The position numbers and the translations under genes were made by a program. The notes below the pieces were generated by a model. It saw nothing but the letters and a program-made list of their open reading frames with translations, was not told the DNA's origin and searched no databases. Below, piece after piece: positions 33,233-43,738 of a stretch of 64,000 nucleotides of DNA. Position 1 is the first letter of the stretch. Each line of letters opens with the position of its first letter. This DNA comes from Pseudeuparius sepicola (lineage: Eukaryota; Arthropoda; Insecta; Coleoptera; Anthribidae), in assembly GCA_963920635.1 (NCBI GenBank), contig OY987305.1:10021153-10085152 (forward strand), given 5' to 3'.

Positions 33233-35882
33233 TATAGTGTTCGGACTAATAATAATTCTTGATTTCTTGCTTATATTTATGTCTGTTACAATCGACACCT
33301 ACACGTGTTACAACTGACACCCGTTAGGTGTCGATTGTAACACTTGTCAAGCGTAGCCTTTTCGTGTGGTAGAAAAAAAATCATAAATATTTTCAAAACT
33401 TCAAAAATACCAAGCGACTTCTAACATTATTAATATCTAGTGAGCCATGAACTTTTTTAAAAATCCAAAAGGGGCATTAGATTGAGCATTCAAAACTGCA
33501 ATTCTTTCCAAATTTAACCTTTGTTCTAGCTCTGCTAGTTTCCGAGATCCCCATAGTGGTCATCGAAAAAAACTCACCTTGTATAGTGTTCGGACTAATA
33601 ATAATTCTTGATTTCTTGCTTATATTTATGTCTGTTACAATCGACACCTACACGTGTTACAACTGACACCCGTTAGGTGTCGATTGTAACACTTGTCAAA
33701 CGTAGCCTTTTCGTGTGGTAGAAAAAAAATCATAAATATTTTCAAAACTTCAAAAATACCAAGCGACTTCTAACATTATTAATATCTAGTGAGCCATGAA
33801 CTTTTTTAAAAATCCAAAAGGAGCATTAGATTGAGCATTCAAAACTGCAATTCTTTCCAAATTTAACCTTTGTTCTAGCTCTGCTAGTTTCCGAGATCCC
33901 CATAGTGGTCATCGAAAAAAACTCACCTTGTATAGTGTTCGGACTAATAATAATTCTTGATTTCTTGCTTATATTTATGTCTGTTACAATCGACACCTAC
34001 ACGTGTTACAACTGACACCCGTTAGGTGTCGATTGTAACACTTGTCAAGCGTAGCCTTTTCATGTGGTAGAAAAAAAATCATAAATATTTTCAAAACTTC
34101 AAAAATACCAAGCGACTTCTAACATTATTAATATCTAGTGAGCCATGAACTTTTTTAAAAATCCAAAAGGGGCATTAGATTGAGCATTCAAAACTGCAAT
34201 TCTTTCCAAATTTAACCTTTGTTCTAGCTCTGCTAGTTTCCGAGATCCCCATAGTGGTCATCGAAAAAAACTCACCTTGTATAGTGTTCGGACTAATAAT
34301 AATTCTTGATTTCTTGCTTATATTTATGTCTGTTACAATCGACACCTACACGTGTTACAACTGACACCCGTTAGGTGTCGATTGTAACACTTGTCAAACG
34401 TAGCCTTTTCGTGTGGTAGAAAAAAAATCATAAATATTTTCAAAACTTCAAAAATACCAAGCGACTTCTAACATTATTAATATCTAGTGAGCCATGAACT
34501 TTTTTAAAAATCCAAAAGGAGCATTAGATTGAGCATTCAAAACTGCAATTCTTTCCAAATTTAACCTTTGTTCTAGCTCTGCTAGTTTCCGAGATCCCCA
34601 TAGTGGTCATCGAAAAAAACTCACCTTGTATAGTGTTCGGACTAATAATAATTCTTGATTTCTTGCTTATATTTATGTCTGTTACAATCGACACCTACAC
34701 GTGTTACAACTGACACCCGTTAGGTGTCGATTGTAACACTTGTCAAGCGTAGCCTTTTCATGTGGTAGAAAAAAAATCATAAATATTTTCAAAACTTCAA
34801 AAATACCAAGCGACTTCTAACATTATTAATATCTAGTGAGCCATGAACTTTTTTAAAAATCCAAAAGGGGCATTAGATTGAGCATTCAAAACTGCAATTC
34901 TTTCCAAATTTAACCTTTGTTCTAGCTCTGCTAGTTTCCGAGATCCCCATAGTGGTCATCGAAAAAAACTCACCTTGTATAGTGTTCGGACTAATAATAA
35001 TTCTTGATTTCTTGCTTATATTTATGTCTGTTACAATCGACACCTACACGTGTTACAACTGACACCCGTTAGGTGTCGATTGTAACACTTGTCAAACGTA
35101 GCCTTTTCGTGTGGTAGAAAAAAAATCATAAATATTTTCAAAACTTCAAAAATACCAAGCGACTTCTAACATTATTAATATCTAGTGAGCCATGAACTTT
35201 TTTAAAAATCCAAAAGGGGCATTAGATTGAGCATTCAAAACTGCAATTCTTTCCAAATTTAACCTTTGTTCTAGCTCTGCTAGTTTCCGAGATCCCCATA
35301 GTGGTCATCGAAAAAAACTCACCTTGTATAGTGTTCGGACTAATAATAATTCTTGATTTCTTGCTTATATTTATGTCTGTTACAATCGACACCTACACGT
35401 GTTACAACTGACACCCGTTAGGTGTCGATTGTAACACTTGTCAAGCGTAGCCTTTTCATGTGGTAGAAAAAAAATCATAAATATTTTCAAAACTTCAAAA
35501 ATACCAAGCGACTTCTAACATTATTAATATCTAGTGAGCCATGAACTTTTTTAAAAATCCAAAAGGGGCATTAGATTGAGCATTCAAAACTGCAATTCTT
35601 TCCAAATTTAACCTTTGTTCTAGCTCTGCTAGTTTCCGAGATCCCCATAGTGGTCATCGAAAAAAACTCACCTTGTATAGTGTTCGGACTAATAATAATT
35701 CTTGATTTCTTGCTTATATTTATGTCTGTTACAATCGACACCTACACGTGTTCCAACTGACACCCGTTAGGTGTCGATTGTAACACTTGTCAAGCGTAGC
35801 CTTTTCATGTGGTAGAAAAAAAATCATAAATATTTTCAAAACTTCAAAAATACCAAGCGACTTCTAACATTACACAGCATTC
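33091..35882. repeat. Tandem array: eight 349-bp units
   Basis: The word gtgagccatgaac starts at 33091, 33440, 33789, 34138, 34487, 34836, 35185 and 35534, always 349 bp apart. Each unit joins the last 142 bp of the foldback arm to about 207 bp of pogo interior that carries three copies of the gttacaa-type end motif. Units are nearly identical. Variant sites alternate: units 2, 4 and 6 have caaacgtag/cgtgtgg, units 3, 5 and 7 have caagcgtag/catgtgg, which indicates a 698-bp dimeric higher-order repeat. Confidence 0.95.
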
Positions 35883-36234
35883 CTGAAAGCTGAATCATCC
35901 GTCTAAGACTTAACACTAGGGCTACAAAAAATCAAATCTAATTTCTGTTACAACCGTCACCGCTCTCCCCTAAGTATACCAAATTCGAAGTCTCTAATTA
36001 AAATTTTAAAAACTTGCAACTTTATAAAAACATTATAAAAACTATTTTATATCACTATCACTATAGTTGTATCATTCTCGTAAATGTTTATTACTAAATA
36101 TCAATCAGAATATGTCTTTTTCAAAAGAAAGTTATATTAATTAACGCTTTAAAATATTGTTTTCTTGGATGCAAAGTTCTACATCAACTTATTTGCATCA
36201 AACTTTTTTATGGCTAAAATTAATAATTCAGGTG

Positions 36235-36505
36235 AAAGGTTCAACCCCCTTAATATGGGTGTCAAATAAAAGGGCTTGCAGAGTAGAAAGCGATAAAGTT
36301 AGTGATATTACACTAAATTTAATATGGCGGCCGCCCGAAGATGGCGGATTACCTATTTCTGCACAACCTACTTGACATGAAAGGGTTTGACTAGTAAAAA
36401 ATAATAAGGTAAGTGACGTCATACTAAAACCAATATAGCGGATGCCCCAAGTTGGAGGACTAATTTCTTTACTCCCTTCTGATATGGGAATCAAATTAAT
36501 AAAAA
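36235..36505 (+). repeat. GGCGG-type minisatellite, two diverged units
   Basis: Units of about 120-130 bp containing cccccttaatatgggtgtca, gggcttg, gtgatattacactaaattta and atggcgg. Same unit as 59540-60015 and (inverted) 53930-54190. Confidence 0.7.
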
Positions 36506-36530
36506 GCACAAAATAAAACGAGATAAAAAT

Positions 36531-36872
36531 TTTTTAAAAACAAGCTTTTATTTAAGCCATGTAAAACGAATAAAATAAAATAAGTCTAGGTTTTCCTTAA
36601 GATAGTTCAATGCCAAATTGCGACAACTTTTTGTTAAACAAAAAGCTTGTCGCGCGAATTTTCAAGAAAATACACACTTTGGCAAGTAGGTACTTGCTTA
36701 TCAAATCACTGTTCATTAAAATTAATTGGTACCTACCTACTTTTATGAACATTTCGCGCGACAAGCTTTTTGCTTAACAAAAACTTATCACAATTTGGCA
36801 TTGGATTATCTAGACTTATTTTATTTTATTTGTTTTAGTACATGGCTTAAATAAAAGCTTGTTTTAAAAAGT
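36531..36872. repeat. Hairpin family H, copy 1 (both arms)
   Basis: Starts aaaaacaagcttttatttaa and ends with its complement; arms of about 120 bp include gcttgtcgcgcgaa on the left and ttcgcgcgacaagctt on the right. Lies next to GGCGG units, as do the copies at 53640 and 60062. Confidence 0.85.
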
Positions 36873-38775
36873 TTTTACCTTTTATTTTTAAAAGACATAT
36901 TCTTAGTAATAGTAAGCTAGTAGAATGGTAAAGCTAGAGATATAATACAGCTGTTACGATGTTACAAGTTTTTAAAATTTTTGCAAATTTCATAAATATT
37001 AAAAACTTGTAAGAAACTTATTTTTTAATCGAGCGTTAAAATTTGGCACACTAATGTAAAATTGAAAAATAAAAAACTTTTTTAAGTAGAACTTATTGAA
37101 ATTTACACATGTAAGCCTATTTTTAGATATTGTATTTTTAAAATGTCATTTTGACAGACAGCAAAATTACGCGACTAATTATGAGTGGGTCATGTTTTAT
37201 ATTTTTTCTATCTATGACGCCAAATGTGTGGAGAACATACAGTTGTCGTTTGTTTATTGTCGTTGACGATCTATGTGTGAAGCTTCTGTAAAGTAGATTT
37301 TGGTATTATGTACAAGCTTTTGTTTGTACCTAAATACTTATAAACTTACTGAGCCTATCCTGGTTAGGTTGTTAGGTTATACTACGCCTTCATTGTTACT
37401 AATGTAGTTCCAAAAAGATACGTGTACACTACGTGTACAGGACTAGCCTCTTTTTTGCACACCCGGTAGAATGTCTGATAAGGCCTTTAAAAAGCTATTA
37501 TTGTGTTGTACAACTTATATATTGAACTTTTCTCGGAAGTCAAAATTAAAAAATATATAGGATAGGTCCTTTTCGTTGGATAACCCTTTAGGTGCATATC
37601 TACTTACAAATTAACATGTAGATATCATGGAATTAGTTTTGGGAATTGATTTATTACTGCTTTTATATAACGACAATATAGCTTGCAACATACTTATAGA
37701 GGTTCTATAAAAAAATATATGATCATTTTAATATACAATTTATTTTTGTTTGTTTTTTTTAATTATTTCTTCTTTGACGTGATACGCTGGTTTTACAACT
37801 GTGGATCAAATTTAGATATACAGTGTTAGTCCAAGATATGTATGAAATGGTACACTAGAACAATTTCTATTATATTTTGATACTTTTTTTTATGTTGTGA
37901 CTCTTACTTTGGAAGATAGTTCAAAAACATTATTTAGTTTGAATGGCATGCGTATTGTAAATACAAATTATGGACAAATTATTTAAAAAAAATAAACAAA
38001 CTAAAAATCAAAGTACTCGGACCGATTAATTTTAAAACTAGGGACCTAACCTAAGTTTGCAAATGATGATATTTAAAAGTACTTATTCCCTATCAAACAC
38101 CCTGTATAGTCCAATTCACAATATATTTCAATTTGGCCTATTTTCAAATTTCGGTTTGAGAGCAAGAACAAGCCCTGAATATCAAGATCCAACTAGCTTT
38201 TTTTATTTACATTTACTGGAGACACTGAAGGAATAAATTTTGTGTTTATTTAAAGTTATATTAAATATAGGTACACCTACCAACTGTCTAGTTATAAGCA
38301 CACAACACACAACCGTTGAAGAGTAGAGAAAACACTGGATATATTCCGATATATGGCGAGTCCGTCCCTGCATAGGCCTACAAAAATCACAACGGATCGC
38401 CAACATCCTCCTCCGTTACTTGTCCCGAATTTATTAAAGGAGGGGAGAAAGTTCGGCTTCCTGCATCTCTGACGGGATTGATTCCGTTTCGATGAAATGT
38501 CCACAAAATAAATAATTTGGGAGGTCGGCTTCGTTCACACCCGGCGGTTTAATTTCTTTTATTGAAGGTCGCCGAACTTCGGCCAATCAGCTCGTGCCAT
38601 ATCCTCCCGAACTCGGAGTCTATCGAAATGCGAATTCCCAAATTACTTCGTCTGGATTTGGAAAGGTAAACACAGTATTGCTTCCTACGGTTTGTAAGCA
38701 ACGTTATGTTCTAGAAACATTCGTGCGATATTTAAAGAAAGACGCATGATTCCGATTCGTGCATTTCATATTTCA
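36873..38775. other. Unassigned DNA
   Basis: AT-rich to 38160, with an unpaired mariner-type right end (aacaccctgtatag) at 38096; then a GC-richer, apparently unique stretch to about 38700. No gene is supported. Confidence 0.4.
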
Positions 38776-38808
38776 TTGGAAATAATAGTAATAATAATAT
38801 TAATAATA

Positions 38809-40690
38809 AGTTACAGTTTCCTTTTTAGAACACGTTATGACAACCTGGCGCACTAAGATACAACTCAGAACCGCAAACAGTAACATCGAGACCGACACAA
38901 TCAACATCCGAAGAGGGATTTTCCAAGGAGATTCACTCAGTCCACTGTGGTTCTGCATGGCGATGAACCCTCTATCACATCGGTTGAACTCTACAAAATA
39001 TGGCTTCGCTATCAAAAGCAACAACGCAGAAGCGATCAAGTTGAATCACCTATTATATATGGATGATTTAAAACTGATCGCCGCAACCAAAAACCAACTA
39101 ACGCAAATGCTTAAAATTGTAGAGGAGTTCTCCAGGGACGTCGGAATGCTGTTTGGACTGGACAAGTGCCGCACCCTTAATATCATAAGGGGAAAGCTCG
39201 AACAAAGTGCACACGAGATGCAGAACGGCCAGGAGATCGAAGCAATGAGCATGGGAGATACATACAAGTACCTCGGGATGAAACAAGCTCAAAGGATAGA
39301 CCATCGAACAATGAAGACTGATTTAACGAATGAATTCATCAAGAGAGTAAGACAAGTAGTGCGAACTGATCTTAACAGCAGGAATTTGTTTAAGGCCCTG
39401 AACACGTATGCGTGCTCTGTACTCAGCTATTCGTTCGGAATAGTGAATTGGGCCAACACGGACATCAACAACCTGCAACGAAAAGTTAGGACACTACTGA
39501 CAAAAGCTCATAAACATCATCCCCGTAGCGCCGTAGAAAGAACAACTCTGCCACGTCAACTAGGAGGAAGAGGATTGGCAGATCTCAGCAAGCAATTGGA
39601 CCAACAAATATTAAATCTGCGTAATTATTTCTACAGGCAGGCCAACAGCTCCACACTACATAGGGCTATATGCGGAGCAGACGTCTCAACACCGCTACGT
39701 CTGACGAAACACGAGCGTCAAAATCACCACCGAACCGACAACGATAAACTACAGAGGTGGTTGGGGAAGCCGCTGCACGGGAGGCATCCTAATGAGGTTA
39801 ACCAGGAACATGTCGACAAGTTAGCGTCGAACTATTGGCTGACCTCGGGACGAATGTTCCCCGAGACGGAAGGCTTCCTACTGGCCATACAAGATCAGGT
39901 TATACCAACTCGCAACTACCTAAAATTCATTGTAGGAGATGCATCGGTAGTGGATGACAGATGCAGATACGGGTGCCCAACTTCAGAAACAATCCAGCAC
40001 ATAACAGGAGGATGTCAGATGTTCGCATCAACGGAATATAAGGAACGACACGATTCGGTTGCCAAGATCTTGCACCAGGAACTGGCGGAAAAACTTCTGC
40101 TTGTGCAGGCAGAGAGGATCCCATATTACAGCTACACATCGGAGCCTGTTCTTGAGAACAGCAACTACAAGATGTACTGGGATCGTACAGTTCTGACAGA
40201 TCAACGAGTTGCCCATAACAGACCGGACCTTATAATAGTTGATAAAATTTCTAGGAAGACAACTCTGATTGATGTGGCCATCCCGAACAACAACAACCTG
40301 CGTGTGAAGCAAGTCGAGAAGATCGCGAAGTACAGAGACTTAGAAGAACGAATTAGAAGGCAATGGGAAATGGACAACGTTCAGACGATTCCAATCATCG
40401 TGTCAACAACTGGTGTCATACCAAAAAGTTTGCTGAGAAACATCAAAGAGCTGGGTCTAACTGATAATCTTTACAGGTCCATGCAGAAAGCGGTACTACT
40501 TGCGACAGCCCGAACCGTCAGGAAATTCATGGGGAGTGCAGGAACGTCCAACAACATCAATGTCACCTAAGGCCCGATAACATGGCAAGGGTCTCGTCCG
40601 AGCCAGATCCTTATGGTATCCGGGATACCCGGGATCTGAGTGAATGTTCCCCAGAGAGGGAGTGCGAATGCCTTTTGGCTAAGTCGATAT
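38809..40690 (+). mobile_element. Dong/R4-clade non-LTR retrotransposon, 5'-truncated
   Basis: Coding part at 38837-40570, then a 120-bp 3' untranslated region ending aagtcgatataataataata. TAA/ATA repeats lie on both sides (38777-38808 and 40689-40706). R4-clade Dong elements are known to insert into TAA repeats. The 5' half (N-terminal zinc fingers and first RT blocks) is missing. Confidence 0.75.
38837..40570 (+). CDS. Non-LTR reverse transcriptase with restriction-like endonuclease (partial)
   Basis: 577 codons open without a stop; the Met at 38837 is only the first one after truncation. In order: RT block with GIFQGDSLSPLWF (residues 27-39), catalytic YMDD (74-77), thumb region, a CCHC knuckle (CRYGCPTSETIQHITGGC, about 376-393) and a restriction-enzyme-like nuclease with RPDLIIVDK (about 461) followed by LIDVAIP, the PD-D pair expected. 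The RT-CCHC-REL order is that of R2/R4/Dong elements, in which the protein nicks a specific target and reverse-transcribes its RNA there. The intact frame suggests recent insertion. Clade choice rests on architecture plus the TAA target; R2-like alternatives are less likely. Confidence 0.85.
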   Translation: MTTWRTKIQLRTANSNIETDTINIRRGIFQGDSLSPLWFCMAMNPLSHRLNSTKYGFAIKSNNAEAIKLNHLLYMDDLKLIAATKNQLTQMLKIVEEFSRDVGMLFGLDKCRTLNIIRGKLEQSAHEMQNGQEIEAMSMGDTYKYLGMKQAQRIDHRTMKTDLTNEFIKRVRQVVRTDLNSRNLFKALNTYACSVLSYSFGIVNWANTDINNLQRKVRTLLTKAHKHHPRSAVERTTLPRQLGGRGLADLSKQLDQQILNLRNYFYRQANSSTLHRAICGADVSTPLRLTKHERQNHHRTDNDKLQRWLGKPLHGRHPNEVNQEHVDKLASNYWLTSGRMFPETEGFLLAIQDQVIPTRNYLKFIVGDASVVDDRCRYGCPTSETIQHITGGCQMFASTEYKERHDSVAKILHQELAEKLLLVQAERIPYYSYTSEPVLENSNYKMYWDRTVLTDQRVAHNRPDLIIVDKISRKTTLIDVAIPNNNNLRVKQVEKIAKYRDLEERIRRQWEMDNVQTIPIIVSTTGVIPKSLLRNIKELGLTDNLYRSMQKAVLLATARTVRKFMGSAGTSNNINVT

Positions 40691-42412
40691 AATAATAATA
40701 ATAATAAATCGTCTTTATTTTGTCTAAATAACAAGACAGACATGAGGCGAAGTTTAGCTGTGAGCTATTCTTACACTTAACCTAAAAAAAACACATTATT
40801 TATAACAAATAAAAATTATTTGGTATGCACACCATTACAACATAATAATTAAATAATTAAATATATTATACTACCTACCTTAAATATACAAAAACATACA
40901 ACTAACTAACATTAACAAATTAACGATCACAACAACAAGGCTCATTGACTTTCCAACAGTAGTAATCTAAGTAGCTTTTTGAATGTTAGAACTGGCTTCA
41001 GTTTCCAATCGCTGGGAAGAGAGTTATACAACGTAGCAGCAGTGTACTGAAAACTCTTTCGAAATAGGTTAGTTTTAAAAGCTGATATGTGGAGAATGTG
41101 ACAGTTACGAAGATTACGCGAACGAAGTATACCTCTTTCTAACATGAGTTTTTTAATATATAATGGAATTGATGTACGAATTGCTCGATAAGTGAAACTT
41201 GCCATTAAAAGCTTCCTTCTATTTTCCATGGTTAACCAGGACAGTTCTTTGATTTTGCCAGACTCATGGTCGTATTTACGGAGACCAAAAATATATCGGC
41301 AACAAGTATTTTGAACACGTTGGATTCGAGTTCTATCCACCAAATCCAAACAGGAACCATAAACAAAACAACCATAATTGAAAAGTGACAGAACAGTTGA
41401 CTCTGACAGAATCGTTCTGAGGTTTGTGTTCAAAAATTGACGGCAGGAGTAGAAAAGGCGCAAAGAGAGATATGATCTTTTAATTAGCTTGTTCATGTGA
41501 GATTTAAATTTAAGCTTGTCATCGACAATAATACCAAGATTCTTTGCCTCTGATACAACCGGAAGTGCGACATGCGACACCATCAATCTTTATAAACATA
41601 TCCCTCGCCATCTTAGCTTTTTGTTTACTCCCCATTATCATAAAGCATGATTTATTTGCATTAAGTTTGAGCTTGTGGGTTAGTGACGAACTATACAGAT
41701 TATTTAGATCAGTGTTGATTAGTATCTCTGTGTCCTTTAGCTCAGACGTTTTGCAATGATACAATAATTGTGTATCGTCAGCGTAGGTATGGGTCATGCT
41801 ATTAACCATTGACCTAACAATTTCTGCTGTGTACATAATAAATAGCAAAGGCCCAAGTATTGAACCCTGAGGTACTCCGGTAGAAACCGCAGCAAAACCA
41901 GACAAAGATCCATTGACGTTTACACATTGATGACGATCACTTAAATAATTTCGCAACATATTGCACGCATCGGAGTTAAAACCATAAAACTGAAGTAGAG
42001 AGAGCATCACCTCGTGGTTGATGGTATCAAATGCCTTTGATGAATAGTCCAGCAGCACAAGTATGGCAACATCACCCTCATCTACAATACTGATAGCACT
42101 ATTTACGATATCTGCCAGAACAGCTGATGGACTATAACCCGTTCTAAAGCCAGATTGATTCTCAGGGAAAATCTCGTGTTCTGAGGCATATTCATAAATT
42201 TGTTTATACATGACCCGCTCCATTATTTTAGAGAGCACCGAGAGAACACTGATTGGCCTCAAATCAGACAATGATCTAGGGTTGGAAATCTTCGGTAATG
42301 GATTTACAACGGCTAGTTTCCAAGATAACGGAAAATAATTGATTTCAAAACAAGAGTTGATGATATTGGTAACAACAGCGTCAAGAAAGGGACTACAGGG
42401 AAACAACATGTC
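40691..42412 (-). mobile_element. CR1/L2/jockey-type LINE, 5'-truncated
   Basis: Reverse-strand LINE whose 3' end is tttatttagacaaaataaag followed by a (att)n tail at 40691-40708, exactly where the Dong element begins. The body carries RT (see next entry). The 5' end stops at about 42412 before the endonuclease domain. The tail reappears beyond Dong at 38777-38808, so Dong is nested in it. Confidence 0.75.
40942..42412 (-). pseudogene. LINE reverse transcriptase, frameshifted
   Basis: Two overlapping reverse frames form one protein. The upstream one (to 41519) has RPISVLSVLSKIMERV, FRTGYSPSAVL, LDYSSKAFDTINHEVM, GVPQGSILGPLLF and the catalytic HTYADDTQLL. The downstream one (41586-40942) has EAKNLGIIVDDKLKFKSHM, the basic IQRVQNTCCRYIFGLRKYD and a C-terminus NSLPSDWK. 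A one-step frameshift near 41580 (cgacaccatcaa) separates them. The residues before LFPCSPF come from neighbouring sequence, not LINE. The FGLRKYDH region resembles CR1/L2-group elements; clade not certain. Confidence 0.8.
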
Positions 42413-42415
42413 AGG

Positions 42416-42535
42416 CAGGGGCGCCGACTCCAGGGGGGTACCGGGGCGCATGCCCCCCATGAAAATTTTCATGGGGGGCTACGCCCCCCATGGGCATAGC
42501 CCCAGCCCCGGCTGCAAAAAACTTGATATTATATT
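42416..42535. repeat. GC-rich hairpin with hAT-like tip
   Basis: Begins caggggcgccgactccaggg, similar to hAT end sequences of this window (caggg-cg-c), and contains the perfect palindrome gccccccatgaaaa/ttttcatggggggc. It lies between the LINE break and the Polinton reading frame, so it belongs to a small insertion or a remnant of one. Confidence 0.5.
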
Positions 42536-42746
42536 CTTCTCGGGTACCTTGCCCGCAAACGATATTTACAGCAGGTGTAAAAAATCGTAGCGGACTCAGC
42601 CTACAATGTACGGTATATGTGTGACCAGGCGCCAAATGGAAACATGTTTTCAACAGAAGAAGTCTATCTCTTTGAATCGTTTGCTGTGAAACGTCGTCGT
42701 CGACATCGCCGGCTGCGTCAGATTCGTAGCCACTACTGTCACCCAT
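42536..42746 (-). pseudogene. Polinton-associated small ORF, 3' end lost
   Basis: Thirteen bases beyond the integrase stop, a reverse frame starts MGDSSGYESDAAGDVDDD, an acidic leader, then RDRLLLLKTCFHLAPGHTYT and NIVCGQGTREEYNIKFF before running into the GC-rich hairpin. Acidic small proteins downstream of the integrase occur in insect Polintons, but I do not know the function. The 3' end is destroyed by the later insertion. Confidence 0.45.
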
Positions 42747-42758
42747 GCTCCGCCACTA

Positions 42759-43700
42759 TTACAAGACGTCTGTTGCGTCTATCCAAGAGTCGTGGGTCTT
42801 ATCGAACCCCCCCAACGGACCAAAATCTTCTTTCCTTTTCTACGCAACACCTTTTCTACCAAATAGACGTCCGGATCAGCTGTTTTTTGCAATTCCTCGG
42901 CGTAAAAGCCCCCCCTGGATAGGTCTTCCGTTCAAATCTTCTAAGAGATATGTGGGAGGGTTCGTAATTTGGACTTTTGAGATTTTAAACACTTCAGTCG
43001 TCCAGTTGGGCGTGTAACCCTTCTGAAAGACGTGCTTGACTTTGCTGACCCTAACTATGTCACCTAGTTTAAACTTTTGTTTATCAAAAGTCTTTAGGTG
43101 ATTGAAAGATGCGTTAAGGACGATCCGTTCGTTTGTTTTGTTCACATCTTTAGGTTTCATGCCTATGGTTTTATGTCTCCTATCATTGTATTCATCAACT
43201 AGCGTCGGTAAAATATCGATCCACTTGTATGTGCCGCTTAAACTGAAATACTTGAACAGTTGTTCTTTCAAGGTGCGGATCACTCTCTCTACTATCGTCG
43301 CTTTCGTGTCGCTAAACGTGCTATAGTGGTTAACGTTGAAAGTATTCAATAACTTCTTAAAATGACAGTTGTAAAATTCCTTGCCTTGATCGGTCTGCAG
43401 ATTTCGAGGTCGACGCCCCCCGGAATTTTTGATAAGATCGGCGAAAGCCTTCGTCACTTCTTCTCCCGACTTGGATTTTAACGGTTTGCACCAGACAAAT
43501 TTGGAAAAGCAGTCGATTACGACTAGCATGAATTTAGAGTTTTTATTGCGGCTGGCGTACTGATCCAACTGCCCTAGGTCGGCTTGCCAAAGATCATCCA
43601 AACCTTTAATAATAGTTCTACGTCTAGGGTAATTTTTTCGTATCGGTTTATGTAATTCCCTAATCAGCTGAACTTTTTCCTTGGTATACTTGGAGTTCAT
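42759..43700 (-). pseudogene. Polinton/Maverick integrase with chromodomain, frameshifted
   Basis: The open part (43700-42876, 274 codons) has the catalytic triad of retroviral-type integrases: Asp41 in WQADLGQLDQY, Asp104 in NLQTDQGKEFYN and Glu138 in KATIVERVIRTLK. The following VFQKGYTPNWTTEVF and TNPPTYLLED are the SH3-like part typical of Polinton integrases. Beyond a run of seven Cs the frame shifts and continues YAEELQKTADPDVYLVEKVL, a chromodomain ending at 42759, with another shift at a second run (seven C). The enzyme would insert a double-stranded Polinton genome into host DNA. Both lesions are homopolymer length changes. Confidence 0.8.
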
Positions 43701-43738
43701 ATCGAAATTTGTGACCCGCTTTCTTCACCGCGACTAAG

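Larger units (their letters stand above)
31716..35970 (+). mobile_element. 4.26-kb pogo-like element containing a foldback and a tandem array
   Basis: Ends ggggagagcggtgacagttg and gttacaaccgtcaccgctct(cccc), flanked by TA at 31714-31715 and 35971-35972; the empty site in the copy at 47807 confirms the boundaries. The end motif (gtgtcgattgtaac and relatives) is reiterated at 31741, 32084, 32110, 32122 and in every array unit. Inside are a psq-type transposase N-terminus (32196), a foldback (32286-33232) and eight 349-bp units (33091-35882). Nothing of the catalytic domain remains. Confidence 0.85.
29201..36240. mobile_element. Old Tc1-like repeat T, split by two insertions
   Basis: Three separated blocks, 29201-29230, 31544-31715 and 35971 to about 36170, join to match the continuous copy at 47807-48275: gtcctccaaaaagttcgc, then ccactcaaacgtggt and ctgtcaaaa, then accaaattcgaa and caactttataaaaac. 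Each break coincides with a TA and the uninterrupted copy has no extra sequence at that point. The left-end word cagtgccctcca of the other copy is typical of Tc1-like ends. No transposase remains. Confidence 0.75.

Noticed and set aside
33091..35882. CRISPR-like array
   Set aside because: Units are 349-bp direct tandem repeats without variable spacers and lie inside a eukaryotic transposon.
42411..42472. N-terminal MKIFMGGMRPGTPLESAPLPD as part of the LINE protein
   Set aside because: This stretch is encoded by the GC-rich hairpin next to the LINE; LINE homology begins only after it.
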